Below are positions 53,401-63,018 of a stretch of 64,000 nt of DNA, one piece after another (within the stretch, counting starts at the first letter, position 1; each line of letters opens with the position of its first letter). The notes under the pieces are model-generated. The model was not told the origin of the DNA. It was given only the letters and a program-made list of their open reading frames with translations, and did not search any database. The translations under genes and the position numbers were made by a program. This stretch comes from Zygaena filipendulae (taxonomy: Eukaryota; Arthropoda; Insecta; Lepidoptera; Zygaenidae), in contig OU015649.1 of the NCBI GenBank assembly GCA_907165275.2, positions 5,796,001 to 5,860,000 of the forward strand, given 5' to 3'.

Positions 53401-54295
53401 ACGTGCATGCCAAATTTCATCCAAATCCGTTCAGCCGTTTTTGCGTGATTGAGTAACAACATCCAAACATCCACACTTTCACATTTATAATATTAGTAGG
53501 ATTAAATTAATAATAAAATTAATGCTCACCCAGCTTTGAGTATTTCTTGTATTCTTGGTGTCAAAGGATCCCTATCTGAGAAGAACTCTGGCACAATTGC
53601 TTTAAGTGTGTAATACAAGTCAAATTTTTCTTTACTTCTCTCGAGGCTAAACTTGCAACCTCGTAGAAATGCGACTAGCCATTGGTCCGCTGAAATGTAA
53701 AAAATATTTTTTTCTGCAAAATTCATCTGTGATAGATAAGTAAACGTAGGTAACTATTATATTTTGCATAGCTGGTGATACTAATTAAGAATTTAATCAT
53801 TTTGTCACCACAACTTTAGATCATGCTTTCATAAAATATTTTAACAGAAAAAGTAGGTATAATAGATAACAAATTATCAGCTTTCCAATTTCTACTATAA
53901 TGCCTTGTACCTACTGTTACGGTTATAATAAAACGCCATCTAGTCCACCGAATGCATACTACCTTCTTGTATATCACAAGTAGTACACATCCTGTAATGT
54001 GAATTTAGCACCGAATTTTCATGTAAAACAAGTTGTACTAGTTAAACTCGGTACGTGATGATGTCACTCTTTAACTTAAAACTTCATAGCGTGTGCATTT
54101 CCCTCTAGTTGTAAAAATGAATATTTAGATTGAATAAGAATATAATTACGTACTCGGCTTCACTGTTTTCAAGTGTGGTTGCTTATCAAGCCAAACCTTG
54201 AGGGCTTCTATATCCGTGGCTACTCTTTTGCTGTTCTCATTGATCTCTTTTTCGGCCTTTCTTTGCAATGCCAACGACAGTGGACGAATCGTCAT
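50345..54295 (-). CDS. CRAL-TRIO domain protein, alpha-tocopherol-transfer-protein-like, six exons
   Basis: Join: 54295-54154, 53689-53530, 52887-52716, 51484-51284, 50779-50674, 50496-50345; 933 nt, 310 residues, the usual length for insect members. Introns are GT..AG with phases 1,2,0,0,1. Residues 1-47 are a charged helix ([17 protein letters not shown]). Residues about 49-100 are the CRAL-TRIO N domain ([20 protein letters not shown]). The lipid-binding CRAL-TRIO fold follows, with [26 protein letters not shown], and [16 protein letters not shown] at the end. The tail carries DESKRPG and [14 protein letters not shown], a signature of the insect family. It should bind one small hydrophobic ligand (retinoid, tocopherol or similar) in the cytosol and move it between membranes; the ligand cannot be read from the sequence. 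A paralogue lies 5 kb upstream on the same strand. No signal peptide or membrane segment. Confidence 0.93.
50674..50779 (-). CDS. CRAL-TRIO gene 1, exon 5
   Basis: Acceptor TTTTTTCAG|ATTAAA, donor TTAATAG|GTATTT. Codes for [20 protein letters not shown] and [22 protein letters not shown] is the conserved end of the CRAL-TRIO fold. Confidence 0.93.
50819..50940 (-). mobile_element. Helitron-like 5' part
   Basis: TATACCCCTGATAACGTGTA, ATGGTGATCCATTGATTTG, AGTGAAAGCGTAACAAACAA to TTTATATTATTAGGA in reverse orientation; the 3' hairpin half is missing. In intron 4 of CRAL-TRIO gene 1. Confidence 0.65.
51284..51484 (-). CDS. CRAL-TRIO gene 1, exon 4
   Basis: Acceptor ATTTTACTAG|GAGGTG, donor AAGAGA|GTAAGT, phase 0. 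Codes for [20 protein letters not shown], then [19 protein letters not shown] to EKLKKR, the core of the ligand pocket. The paralogue has an intron where this exon reads CFE/KALPV. Confidence 0.93.
51800..51937 (+). mobile_element. tRNA-derived SINE
   Basis: GATTGGCGCAGTAGG (A-box-like) and GGTCCCGGGTTCCAATATC (B-box-like) 40 bp apart, with a body and an AATAATAATAAT tail near 51925-51936. Differs from the SINE at 4446. In intron 3 of CRAL-TRIO gene 1. Confidence 0.65.
51961..52110. repeat. End fragment of the AACCGACTTC foldback repeat
   Basis: CAAAAAAATTAAACCGACTA, ACATAACAAAATACCGATTTT, ATTATTGGTATGTGCTACC and TGATCGTTTCGAAG match the left arm at 54606-54760. The loop and right arm are missing. 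Confidence 0.65.
52186..52330 (-). mobile_element. Decayed Helitron-like copy
   Basis: CAGCTGTTCTCCACGGAAAC, TTCCGCGGAAATTCC and TCCTTCTCTGAATGCCTGAC in reverse orientation. Confidence 0.55.
52443..52681. mobile_element. MITE with TGGACATAGATAAGCAAT ends, copy 2
   Basis: TGGACATAGATAAGCAATAG plus TGTGTTAACCCACA at the left is matched in reverse by TGTGGGTTAACATG and TTATTGCTTATCTACGTCCA at the right. Flanked by TA on both sides. Its right end lies 35 bp from the donor of exon 3 of CRAL-TRIO gene 1. Confidence 0.8.
52716..52887 (-). CDS. CRAL-TRIO gene 1, exon 3
   Basis: Acceptor TTTTTTCAG|GGTGTT. The donor chosen is GGTGAG|GTAATA, because it keeps phase with exon 4; an alternative TCTG|GTGAGG 5 bp before it would break the frame. 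Codes for [20 protein letters not shown] to DDNFSVSGE. Confidence 0.88.
52984..53190 (-). mobile_element. Helitron-like element
   Basis: A|CTAGCTGTTCCCCGCGG, hairpin, CCTTTTCTGTACCTCTAACA, then AGGCGTAACAAACTAACAAA to TTAAGGATAG. In intron 2 of CRAL-TRIO gene 1. Confidence 0.75.
53303..53510 (-). mobile_element. Helitron-like element
   Basis: CTAACTGTGCCCCGCGG (the first CTAG is now CTAA), GTCCTTCTCTGTACCCCTGA, CCGTTCAGCCGTTTTTGCGT to AATATTAGTAGGA|T. Near-identical in reverse to 29150-29356. It ends 20 bp before exon 2 of CRAL-TRIO gene 1. Confidence 0.8.
53530..53689 (-). CDS. CRAL-TRIO gene 1, exon 2
   Basis: Acceptor ACATTTCAG|CGGACC, donor GCTGG|GTGAGC. Codes for [20 protein letters not shown] and the following helix ending [12 protein letters not shown]. 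Confidence 0.93.
54154..54295 (-). CDS. CRAL-TRIO gene 1, exon 1
   Basis: ATG at 54295, 47 codons plus one base; donor CCGA|GTACGT. It reads [20 protein letters not shown] and on to KTVKP, the normal N-terminus of insect CRAL-TRIO carriers. Confidence 0.9.
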
Positions 54296-54605
54296 ATTTC
54301 TCGTGACCCTAAAAGGTTAAAGTCGACAGTATAACGTATATTTGATTGGATTTTATAATTGCTTTAAGTAGGTAAGTACATAGTTAAAAATTTTCAAGCA
54401 TTTCCTTTTCACTTCAAACAAAATATACCTTCATCGAAACTGTAAATGTATCTACCTACAACACAGGTTATCCTCGACTTTGTACTGGAGGGATACCTAC
54501 CATAGAGCTCTCTCAACACATCCCTTTTGTCCAGATGCTCATACTACATACCTACTGAAACTTAAATTCCCAAACGCAACATTGGAATATCAAATAATAA
54601 AATTT

Positions 54606-55640
54606 TAACAAAAAAATTAAAACCGACTTCCAAAAACACAAAACTAAAAAGCTAAAAATAACAAAATACGGATTTAATCCAAAAGTCAAAAACACACGAA
54701 GGTACTATTATTTAATTATTGGTTTGTGCTACCACTGATCGGTTTAAATTCAGTGACAAGCCCGCTGGTGTCTGCCCTCTTGGGTTGTTCTTCTCACGAA
54801 GAGCTGGTGGCGGGAGTCGACTTAGCCCATCTACCCCCTCCATATTTGGCTTGTCACCGAATTCATACCGATCAGTGGTAGCACAAACCAATAAAAATAG
54901 TACGTGTGTTTTTGAATTTTGGATTAAATCCGTATTTTGTTATTTTTAGCTTTTTATTTTCAGTTTTTTAGTTTTGTGTTTTTGGAAGTCGGTTTTAATT
55001 TTTTTGTTAAAATTTTGTTTATTTCTCGCTTTAAATGAGTCGGTCTGTAATTTATCTAAGTTACAGTAGCCTAATGTCAACTGTTCATCACCTTTTACAA
55101 AATATTGCTTTTCCCGACGCAGGGACGTTAATTGTTGAGGAGTTCTCCTAGTACATCACCATCAGTCCCACTTCACCATATACATCGTGACGAGCATAAA
55201 TTGTTTAGAAACCATATTAAAGTTAACGAATCGGAACCCGTGAAATACCTATTATTTAGTAGTTCTGATGACCATCTGTGGTCTTTATCATCAGTTCCAC
55301 TTCTTCAAATTTTGCTTTCCAAAAGCAAATAAACGATTTACTATAAAAATACAAAAATCACTATAGGTGTGCCTATAATTTTTGAAGAGTTCCCTAGATT
55401 TTTCCAAGATCCCATCATCAGATCCCGATTTGGTGGCAATGGGACCTAATTGGGAGTATACCCTTTCAAACAAAAAAAGGATTTTCGAAATTGCTGCAAT
55501 GGGAACCCGTGAAATACGTATTATTGTTGAGTAGTTCCGATGACCATCTGTGGTCTTCATCATCAGTTCCACTTCTTCAAATTTTGCTTTCGTTTTTTAG
55601 TTTTGTGTTTTTGGAAGTCGGTTTTAATTTTTTGTTAATG
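54606..55640. repeat. Long foldback repeat, copy 1
   Basis: 54606-54760 (AAACCGACTT-type start to GATCGGTTT and GTGACAAG) and 54850-55010 (CTTGTCACC to GGAAGTCGGTTTT) are long inverted arms around an 89-bp loop (54761-54849). The unit goes on to about 55640 with text shared with 60720-61290. A frame across the arms and loop is open but is only a by-product of the palindrome. Confidence 0.85.
54761..54849 (+). repeat. Loop of foldback copy 1
   Basis: 89 bp starting CCCGCTGGTGTCTGCCCTC and ending CCCTCCATATTTGG. The same loop is present at 60464-60552 but reversed, while the flanks of both copies run in the same direction. Confidence 0.85.
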
Positions 55641-55796
55641 AACACTGTGTAGACTGCTTTAATAATATTAAAAAATATTGGCACTTTCTACGTTTGCTTA
55701 ATTATTTATATTATTTATATTACTATCAGTGGCGAAGGTACCATAGAAGCCGATTCCCACCGGCTTCCCTTCAGACGCAACAACTCTCTCTACCAT

Positions 55797-55917
55797 AATT
55801 GAAAACATTGTCAGGGGTACAGGGAATTACTAATTATTATTAACTAATTATTTTTTATACCGGAATTCCAGCGGGAACTCCGAACTTATCGCGGGCGAAA
55901 CCGCGGGGAACCTAGTA
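55797..55917 (+). mobile_element. Helitron-like 3' part
   Basis: CATTGTCAGGGGTACAGGGA, TTATACCGGAATTCCAGCGG and GCGGGCGAAACCGCGGGGAA, ending CCTAGT at about 55916. It is broken by a short ATTA-rich stretch. Confidence 0.6.
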
Positions 55918-56056
55918 TTTTAATAAGTTGAAATTAAAGTAGATTTCCGGCTTCCCCCTCTCAATATTTCACCCTTCGCCACTGTTAACTATTGCATTTT
56001 TTGTTAATTTTATCTATACTTAATACTTAAATATACTTAATTACTTAATTTATATA

Positions 56057-56264
56057 TCTATACTAATAATATTATAAAGAGGAAAGACCTGATTTTTTGT
56101 TTGTTTCTTTGTTTGTTACGATTTAACTCAAAAACTACTGGATTGATTTCAAAAATTCTTTCACATTAGATAGATTATCCCTGAGTAACATGGGCTGTAT
56201 TGTAATCGGGAATTCTCGCGGGAACTCCGAAATTATCGCGGGTATAACCGCGCGGGACAGCTAG
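56057..56264 (+). mobile_element. Helitron-like element, complete ends
   Basis: A|TCTATACTAATATTATAAAG ... GCGGGTATAACCGCGCGGG ... GACAGCTAG|T, 208 bp. Its CTAG abuts a further array of the same family. Confidence 0.85.
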
Positions 56265-56747
56265 TAATATTATAATGAGCAAAAGTTTGTGAATTGTGAG
56301 TTTGTGACGTCGTAGGGGGTAATCTCTGGATCTACAAAACCGATTTTGAAAATTGTTTCACTTATAGTAAGCTACAGTGATCCTGAGTGTCATATCATAG
56401 GATACTTTTATTCCGGAGTTCCCACGGGAACTTCGAATTTCCCGCGGGTAAAACTACGGGGAAACAGCTATCTCTGGATCTACTGACCCGATTTTGAAAA
56501 TTCTTTCACTTATAGGAAGCTACAGTGATCCTAAGTGTCATAGAGTACTTTTTATCCCGGAATTTCCGCGGGAACTCCGGAGTTTGTGAGGTTTGTAATC
56601 TATGGATCTACTGAACCGATTTTGAAAATCCTTTCATTTATAGATAGGAAGCTAAAGTGATCCTGAGTGACATAGGGTACTTTTTCCCGGAATTCCCGCG
56701 GAAACTCCGAAATTACCGTGGATGAAACCGCAAGGGTCAGCTAGTTA
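56265..56747 (+). mobile_element. Helitron-like copy with internal tandem units
   Basis: Follows head-to-tail on 56057-56264. Three units of about 130-150 bp each hold GGATCTAC, CCGATTTTGAAAAT, AGCTACAGTGATCCT and a GGAACTCCG-type half. It ends GGTCAGCTAG|T. It is the plus-strand relative of 61990-62824. Confidence 0.8.
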
Positions 56748-58286
56748 AATATATACCTAATAGCTCACGCGCAGTTGTGCGTTTGCCAAAATTATGAGTC
56801 AGTTAAGGTAAATTATGGGAAAATTTAAATATTTGTGGCCATTAAGATAAAATAATAAATAGGTGCTTTTATTATTCTATTATATTACAACACGTTGGTA
56901 CATTGAATACATCAGTTTTGGGAAACATTACTGTTATTTTACGTAATTAGACTAATTAGGTAACTACAACATAATTTATTCAGACGTTATTTCGACAGAG
57001 AAACCATCGCCGTAACTGAGTTCCTAAATATGTATATTTTTAATATAAAAATTGGTATTTATATCGTGTATTTGTATCATTTCGATGCTTTAGTGAAAAA
57101 TCATTAAAAACACACATACCTGTCGATCACCTTATGTATAATATACTCTTTTAACGAACTATTTGTAAATTTTACAAATTGCTATATCGTGACACTATGA
57201 CGCGCTTCACACCACTGGTCTATGCGCCAGGTGCGCGGCAAATGCATTATAACCAGCGCGCAACTGGTTCGGAAATTGGTGAACTACGTTTAGGTAATGG
57301 GGATCGTAGCGAAACCTCTTGCTCTTTATATGACTAACATACTGATTAGATAAGTTCCACCCATATTACCTATATTTATTGTTAGGTACCTACATAATAC
57401 CTACAGAGGTATCTTTTATTTACAAATGACATGCTGTTCGTTTGTCTCGCTAAAACTGGAGAATGGCTTGACCGATTTGGCTAATTTTGATCTTGAAATA
57501 TTTGTGGAAGTTCAAGGAAAGTTTTTATTAAAGGAAATTGGGAATTGGGAATCCTGAAACTCACGCAGGTGAAACTGCGGGGCACAGCTAGTAGGATATA
57601 TAGATATGATTTTGTTAACACTTACATTATGTTTCAAGATCACACCTGCACACCTAGCTGTCTTTATTACCAACTCTGATAAGCACTAATTTAATAATGA
57701 TAAGGTTAATTTGTCTAATTGGTAGATAACCTACCACCTGTTATGTGAGAGCTGAGAAATGAAGTTAAGAAGTACTAGAAAGGGAAAAATTTATTTCAGT
57801 GGAAACATTCCGGGCTGGACATTGGACAATGGACATCTCAACGGCAACAAATCATACTAAATGCAAAGTAAATGTAATGAATTCTTCAATGTGAACGATG
57901 TAGTGTCACAAATTACAAAAACTTAATGATTTATTATGAAGTATAAATAATATAGTCCATTTATATAAATAGCTACTAAAAGTCAATGTATCCAATCTTA
58001 ACTCCTAAAGTTATTATCAACAAGTAGTTAGGTAACAATTGATATATTGAATTTCAAATTGTTTTTTTTTTGTTTAATAAACTTATTTCCCGCAATCTGA
58101 CCTTCACGCTTCATAGATAAGCGATCACTGTTCAGTTTATCCTCAGTTTCTATTTGTCATTGACATCACCAGTAGGTAATTGTATTCGAATTTTAAAAAC
58201 TCAATTCCATCTCTTATGCAATATTTATAAGTAGATATTACTATAATTTTTAATTAAAATACCGATTTATACTTACACCACTTTTA
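56748..58286. other. Intergenic DNA with one Helitron-like copy
   Basis: AT-rich spacer between the two CRAL-TRIO genes. About 57412-57591 is a diverged plus-oriented Helitron-like copy (ACATGCTGTTCGTTTGTC, GGCTTGACCGATTTGG, CAGGTGAAACTGCGGGGCAC, ending AGCTAG|T). No gene seen. Confidence 0.6.
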
Positions 58287-58955
58287 GGGTCAGTTCAGAC
58301 GGCGCGTTGCGCCATCGCAGCGTTACTACGACGACGCAGTCGTAACGTTCGATCGTCGCAGCGACAGTTGCGGTGAGTATTTTATAAAAACATCGCAGGT
58401 ATATAGATCACTTTTATTCGGTTTTTTTTAAATAGATATTTACAAAAAGAACTAAGTATATTTATACATCTATAGTTTTAGGTACATATAAATAAAATTG
58501 AAGCGTCTGTTTGTAATTCCAAATAAACAGCTTCGCACTAAATGTATATGAAAGTATATACGGTACTTATATACAAGAAAACAATTTTTTTATTTTTTTC
58601 TGTCAGTCTGTTTGTTCCGGCTTCCAGCTAATCTCTGAAACAGCTGTACCGATTTTAACGGGACTTTCATTGATAGATAGTTGATATTATAAAGAGTAAC
58701 TTAGGCTAGTTTAATTTTAGAAAAAAAAAATACTTAATATTTTGACTCATTGCTGGCTACAGGCGCTGCGCCATCGCAGCATAACTATACCACTTAGTGG
58801 TAACATTCTGACGTCGCAGCGGCGACGCAATGACGGCTTCGTCTCGGGGGCTGCAGTGCAGTCGTGTCTGCGTTGCGTCGACGCACCACTAAAAACGACG
58901 CAGCGACAGCGCTACGTCAACGCAACGCGTCAGCAAACGCCGTGTGGACCGGCCC
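58287..58955. mobile_element. Harbinger-type MITE, split by another repeat
   Basis: Ends GGGTCAGTTCAGACGGCG and CGCCGTGTGGACCGGCCC are inverted repeats (14 of 18), flanked by TTA on both sides (58284-58286 and 58956-58958). A 3-bp TTA duplication with GGG..C ends fits PIF/Harbinger. Both halves share CGCCATCGCAGC and CGCAGCGACAG words. The centre (about 58480-58745) is the Helitron-related sequence also seen at 2904-3190, apparently inserted later. A frame at 58742-59035 crosses the right half and is not a gene. Confidence 0.7.
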
Positions 58956-59224
58956 TTAGCTGTTCTTTTTTATTAAAAAGTTATTTGCAGATTCACCCTC
59001 GCAAATTGTGGAATTCTCTAGAAAAGAGCATTTAACTACTTTTTAATAAAATTATTGGAAAATATTTTACATATTATGTTGAAATGAGACATAATTAAAA
59101 ATAAACATGCCTAGTCGCAATTATGATTTAATCATAAACTTTCGGACACTGTTACAAACTTTCAAAGAAAAACATATTACTTTTGATTTTAAATATTTAA
59201 TTACAGACAATCAATTTATTAATT

Positions 59225-59230
59225 TTTATT
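59225..59230 (-). terminator. Polyadenylation signal of CRAL-TRIO gene 2
   Basis: AATAAA on the minus strand about 77 bp past the TAG at 59307-59309. Confidence 0.55.
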
Positions 59231-59306
59231 GCTAACAAATAAACGCCAAAATAAATATATGTATTATTTTTATGGGTGTATGGGAACAAAATACAAGCAC
59301 TTGGAC

Positions 59307-59458
59307 CTAATCGATTTCGAGTTTCCTAAACGATCCATCCAGCCCGAACATGTCCTCAGCTGTCTGCGCCTTTCCCGGTCGTTTGCTCTCATCAGTCCCT
59401 AGCTGCTCTTCTTGTTGCATCCACGACTTGTATTCAATAAACTTATTGACCCAATATT
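59307..59458 (-). CDS. CRAL-TRIO gene 2, last exon
   Basis: Acceptor AATTTTTCAG|AATATT, stop TAG at 59307-59309, 152 nt as in gene 1. Codes for YWVNKFIEYKSWMQQEEQL, DESKRPG and DGSFRKLEID. Confidence 0.92.
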
Positions 59459-61604
59459 CTGAAAAATTATATTGTGATTGGCATCTATATAAGTATAATG
59501 TAGAGCTTCACTAAATATCTCCAACGATGTCAGCGTAAATCTGTATGCTATAATTATCCACACTAATGTTATAAAGAGGTACAGTTTGTTAGTTTGGATG
59601 TAAGTAATCTCTGAACTGAACCGATTAATTTTGATCCTTTTAAGCGCCACTATGAAACGGACAGTTTTAAAATCAACGGGTTCGATTCCCGGCAAAAAAA
59701 AACGTTTTTATCAATATCGACCCTAAATCTCTTTAAGGCATTTTAGCTATTCTTCGTTTTTTCGGACTTGGCCACCTATAATACTTTACAAATTCACTTG
59801 TACTACCTACGCGTCACTCCACTCGTAATGTCAAATTTGGTAGGTACTTAATTAAATTTAATCGTGTAGGTACTTAATATTTTCATATTATGAAAGTAAA
59901 AAGATTTTTTACCCGAAATTTCTGCAATCGTGCCCCCGGTGCCCCCGTATTCTGCAGGAAGAATTTCTTTCGGAAAATCGTTCATTAATTCTTCGTAACT
60001 TCTGTGTATTCTAAGCTAAAATATTTCAAAAAATTCAATAATATTTTTTCCACATACATAGGTACAAGAAATAATTACATGAATACAAATTAATAAATAA
60101 ATTTGGAATATTTATGATTAAAAATTGCATGGTTTGGGTGTTTATTTTTTCATTAGTAAATTTGATTCCGCAGCCAGATCCAAATCCAACAGACAAAACG
60201 GACAGTCAGAAAGAGGAAGAATTTTTTTTTGACGTTTTTGCCCCTTTTCTCTCTATTTTTTTCTCTCTATTTTTTATTAGTCCAAAGTTATTAACTCAAT
60301 TAGCGGTACTGCTATAATATTTATTAACAAAAAAATTAAAACCGACTTCACAAAACTGAAAAGCTAAAAATAACAAAATACCGATTTAATCCAAAAGACA
60401 AAAACACACGTAATATTATTATTGGTTTGTGCTACCACTGATCGGTATGAAGTCGGTAACAAGTCAAATATGGAGGGGGTAGATGGGCTAAGTCGACTCC
60501 CGCCACCAGTTCTTCGAGAGCAGAACAACCCAAGTGGGCAGACACCAGCGGACTTGTCACCGACTTCATACCGATCAGTGGTAGCACAAACCAATAATAA
60601 TATTACGTGTGTTTTTGTCTTTTGGATTAAATTGGTATTTTGTTATTTTTAGCTTTTTATTTTTAGCTTTTCAGTTTTGTGTTTTTGAAAGTCGGTTTTA
60701 ATTTTAATTTTTTTGTTAAAATTTTATTTATTTCTCGCTTTTAAGTGACATAGTTTGTAATTTCTCTAAGTTACAATAGCCTAATGTCAACTGCTCATCA
60801 ACTTTTACAAAATTAAAAACGTTAATTGTTGAGGAGTTCTCCTAGTACATCACCATCAGTTCCACTTCATCATATACATTGTGACGGGCATAAATTGTTT
60901 AGAAACCATATTAAAGTTAACGATTTGAAACCCGTGAAATACTCATTATTGAGTAGTTCCGATGACCATCTGTGGTCTTCATCATCAGTTCCACTTCTTC
61001 AAATTTTGCTTTCCGAAAGCAAAAAAACGATTTACTATAAAAAATACAAAAATCGCTATATGTACACCCATAATTTTTGAAGAGTTCCCTCGATTACTCC
61101 AAGATCCCATCATCAGATCCCGACTTGGTGGCAATGGGACCTAATTGGGAGTATACCCTTTCAAACAAAAAAAGAATTTTTTCATATCGGTCCCACCCTC
61201 TTCGAGTAATCGGTGAACATACATAAAAAAATCAATAAACATACATACAATCGAACATAGAACCTCCTTCTTTTTGTTAGTCGGTTAAAAAGTCACGTTT
61301 GTAGAATCAAAAGGCAACTTATCTACTGGTTTCTTGTAAAATAAAGAGTAATTTGCATGTATCCCACGAGAAATCTATGACCACGTGAATGAAATGAAGT
61401 TTGCATAAAAACTTTCAAAACATTTTTCTTGAAGGTATTAATGCAAAAGTTTGAGCAATGATTTTGAGCAAAAGTTAGGTACATAATATTTACCCTTTGT
61501 CTAGCTTTTTCATTTATAAGACTTTTCACTACTGTAAATACCATATCTATAATAGAAGACATGTTTACGTGATGACTTCCTTTCAAACGAAGTGGGATGC
61601 ATTC
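59307..61604 (-). CDS. CRAL-TRIO domain protein, second paralogue, 3' three exons only
   Basis: Join of the visible part: 61604-61494, 60015-59913, 59458-59307; 366 nt, 121 residues plus stop. Introns are GT..AG with phases 0 and 1, the same as at the matching sites of gene 1. It covers the second half of the CRAL-TRIO fold (ECIPLRLKGSHHVNMSSIID, INEKARQR), the strand and helix ending FPKEILPAEYGGTGG, and the C-terminal tail (DESKRPGKAQT, MFGLDGSFRKLEID). The role should be that of gene 1, carrying a hydrophobic ligand in the cytosol. The N-terminal exons were not found between 61605 and 64000 and probably lie beyond the window. It has an intron before ECIPLR that gene 1 lacks. Confidence 0.88.
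59561..59700. repeat. Composite repeat scrap with a Pol III B-box
   Basis: Within an intron of CRAL-TRIO gene 2: a Helitron-like 5' piece (ATGTTATAAAGAGGTACAG, AATCTCTGAACTGAACCGAT) runs into GGGTTCGATTCCCGGC, a B-box as in SINEs and tRNAs, followed by an A-run. No A-box or cloverleaf is visible, so it is not a tRNA gene. Confidence 0.45.
59913..60015 (-). CDS. CRAL-TRIO gene 2, penultimate exon
   Basis: Acceptor AATATTTTAG|CTTAGA, donor TTTCGG|GTAAAA; 103 nt, leaving phase 1. Codes for LRIHRSYEELMNDFPKEILP and AEYGGTGG, the conserved end of the fold. Confidence 0.9.
60322..61290. repeat. Long foldback repeat, copy 2
   Basis: Same family as 54606-55640, inside an intron of CRAL-TRIO gene 2. 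Arms about 60330-60463 and 60553-60716, loop 60464-60552, then a roughly 570-bp tail (GTTGAGGAGTTCTCCTAGTA, CATCTGTGGTCTTCATCATC, GATCCCGACTTGGTGGCAAT) to the terminal AGTCGGTTAAAAA. The tail orientation equals copy 1 but the loop is reversed. Confidence 0.85.
61494..61604 (-). CDS. CRAL-TRIO gene 2, third exon from the end
   Basis: Acceptor TTATTTCCAG|GAATGC, donor AAAGG|GTAAAT; 111 nt, 37 codons, phase 0. Codes for ECIPLRLKGSHHVNMSSIID and MVFTVVKSLINEKARQR, equivalent to [12 protein letters not shown] onwards in gene 1. Confidence 0.9.
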
Positions 61605-61989
61605 CTGGAAATAACAATTAAAAAGGGTTATAAAAATAAAAATCTAATTCGCTTCGGTGATTATTCCTGGTTGAGAATTTAAATAATTTTGTGCGTGTTA
61701 TCCTCATAGTTAGACTATACAAAATAATGCGACTCTATACCAGGCAAGTAACTAGGCAAATAACTAAGTTCTACTATTAAATCATTTTCCACGTCATCAG
61801 ATGCTATCATTTCTACGTATTAGTATTTATAAAGCATTTTCTACAAGCTATTTAAACAAATTTACAAAACGATTAACCAGCAAGAAATCCAATTTTTCTC
61901 ACAGTCTCACCAACAGTTATGTCCTCGATCGTTTTATATTACAACGATCACGGTTATACCTACATATAAGTCTATACTAATATTAAGTA
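61605..61989. other. Intron of CRAL-TRIO gene 2, unassigned
   Basis: AT-rich sequence upstream of the exon at 61604-61494. No further exon of the gene could be found. Confidence 0.5.
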
Positions 61990-62824
61990 CTAGCTGACCC
62001 CCGCGGTTTCACTCGCGGTAATTTCGGAGTACTCGCAGAAATTCCAGGATAAAAAGTACCCTATGTCACTCAGGATCACTTTAGCTTCCTATAAGTGAAA
62101 GAATTTTCAAAATCAGTTCAGTAGATCCAGAGATTACCCCCGACAACCTCACAAACTCACAATCTCCGGAGTTCCCGCGGAAATTCCGGAGTAAAAAATA
62201 CCCTATATCACTTTGGATCACTGTAGCTCCCCATAAGTGAATGAATTTTCAAAATCGGTTCAGTAGATCCAGAGATTATAATCTCACAAACTCCGGAGTT
62301 CCCGCGGGAATCCCGGGACAAAAAGTACTCTATGTCACTAACAATCCCTGCAGCTTTTTAAAAGTGAAAGAATTTTCAAAATCGGTTCGGTAGATCCAGA
62401 GATTACCCCTACAACCTCACAAACTCACAATCTCCGGAGTTCCAGCGGGAATTCCGGAGTAAAAAATACCCTATATCACTTTCAGATTCCGGAACAAAAG
62501 GTACTCTATGACACTCAGGATCACTGCAGCTCCCTATAAGTGAAAGAATTTTCAAAATCGGTTTAGAAGATCTAGAGATAGTTGTTCCCCAGAATTTTCA
62601 AAATCGGTTCAGTAAATCTAGAGATAGTTGTTCCCCGTGGTTTTACCCGCGGGAAATTCAAAGTTCCCGCGGGAATTCCGGAACAAAAAGTACTCAATGA
62701 CACTCAGGATCACTGCAGCTCCCTCTATAAGTGAAAGAATTTTCAAAATCGGTTTAGAAGATCTAGAGATAGTTCCCCGTTGTTTTACCCGCGGGAAATT
62801 CGGACTTTATAATATTAGTATAGA
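61990..62824 (-). mobile_element. Helitron-like element with expanded internal tandem units
   Basis: A|CTAGCTGACCCCCGCGG ... ATAATATTAGTATAGA|T: complete ends in reverse, 835 bp, four times the usual size. Inside, GAATTTTCAAAATCGGTT recurs six times (about 62100, 62247, 62374, 62550, 62591, 62738), each with a GGAGTTCCCGCGGGAATTCC-type half and a TCCAGAGATTA half. The 3' half unit has been amplified while the outer ends remain single. Confidence 0.85.
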
Positions 62825-62825
62825 T

Positions 62826-63018
62826 AAAAAGAAAAAAATATGTTTTTTTTTATGTTTGTGTATGGATGGATAAATGGATAACCTAATGAACCAATTTTAA
62901 AAATAATTTCACTTGTAGGAAGCTACAGTGTTCCTGAGTGACACAGGGTACTTTTTATTTTGGAATTCCCGCGGGAACTGCAAAATTAACGCGATTGAAA
63001 CCGCGGGGGATCGACTAG
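62826..63018 (+). mobile_element. Helitron-like element, head-to-head with the previous one
   Basis: ATGTTTGTGTATGGATGG, AGGAAGCTACAGTGTTCCTG, GGAATTCCCGCGGGAACTG, ending GGGGATCGACTAG|T. It starts at the 5' edge of the array element, so the two point away from each other. Confidence 0.7.

Noticed and set aside
54719..54949. 76-residue frame, with relatives on both strands at 60364 and 60422
   Set aside because: Arises from the foldback arms and loop; the same protein appears on opposite strands because the loop is flipped. No gene.
58742..59035. 97-residue plus-strand frame
   Set aside because: Covers the right half of the Harbinger-type MITE and its flank; no protein similarity.
59665..59700. 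Possible tRNA gene from GGGTTCGATTCCCGGC
   Set aside because: Only a B-box; no A-box, acceptor stem or cloverleaf can be formed with the upstream bases.
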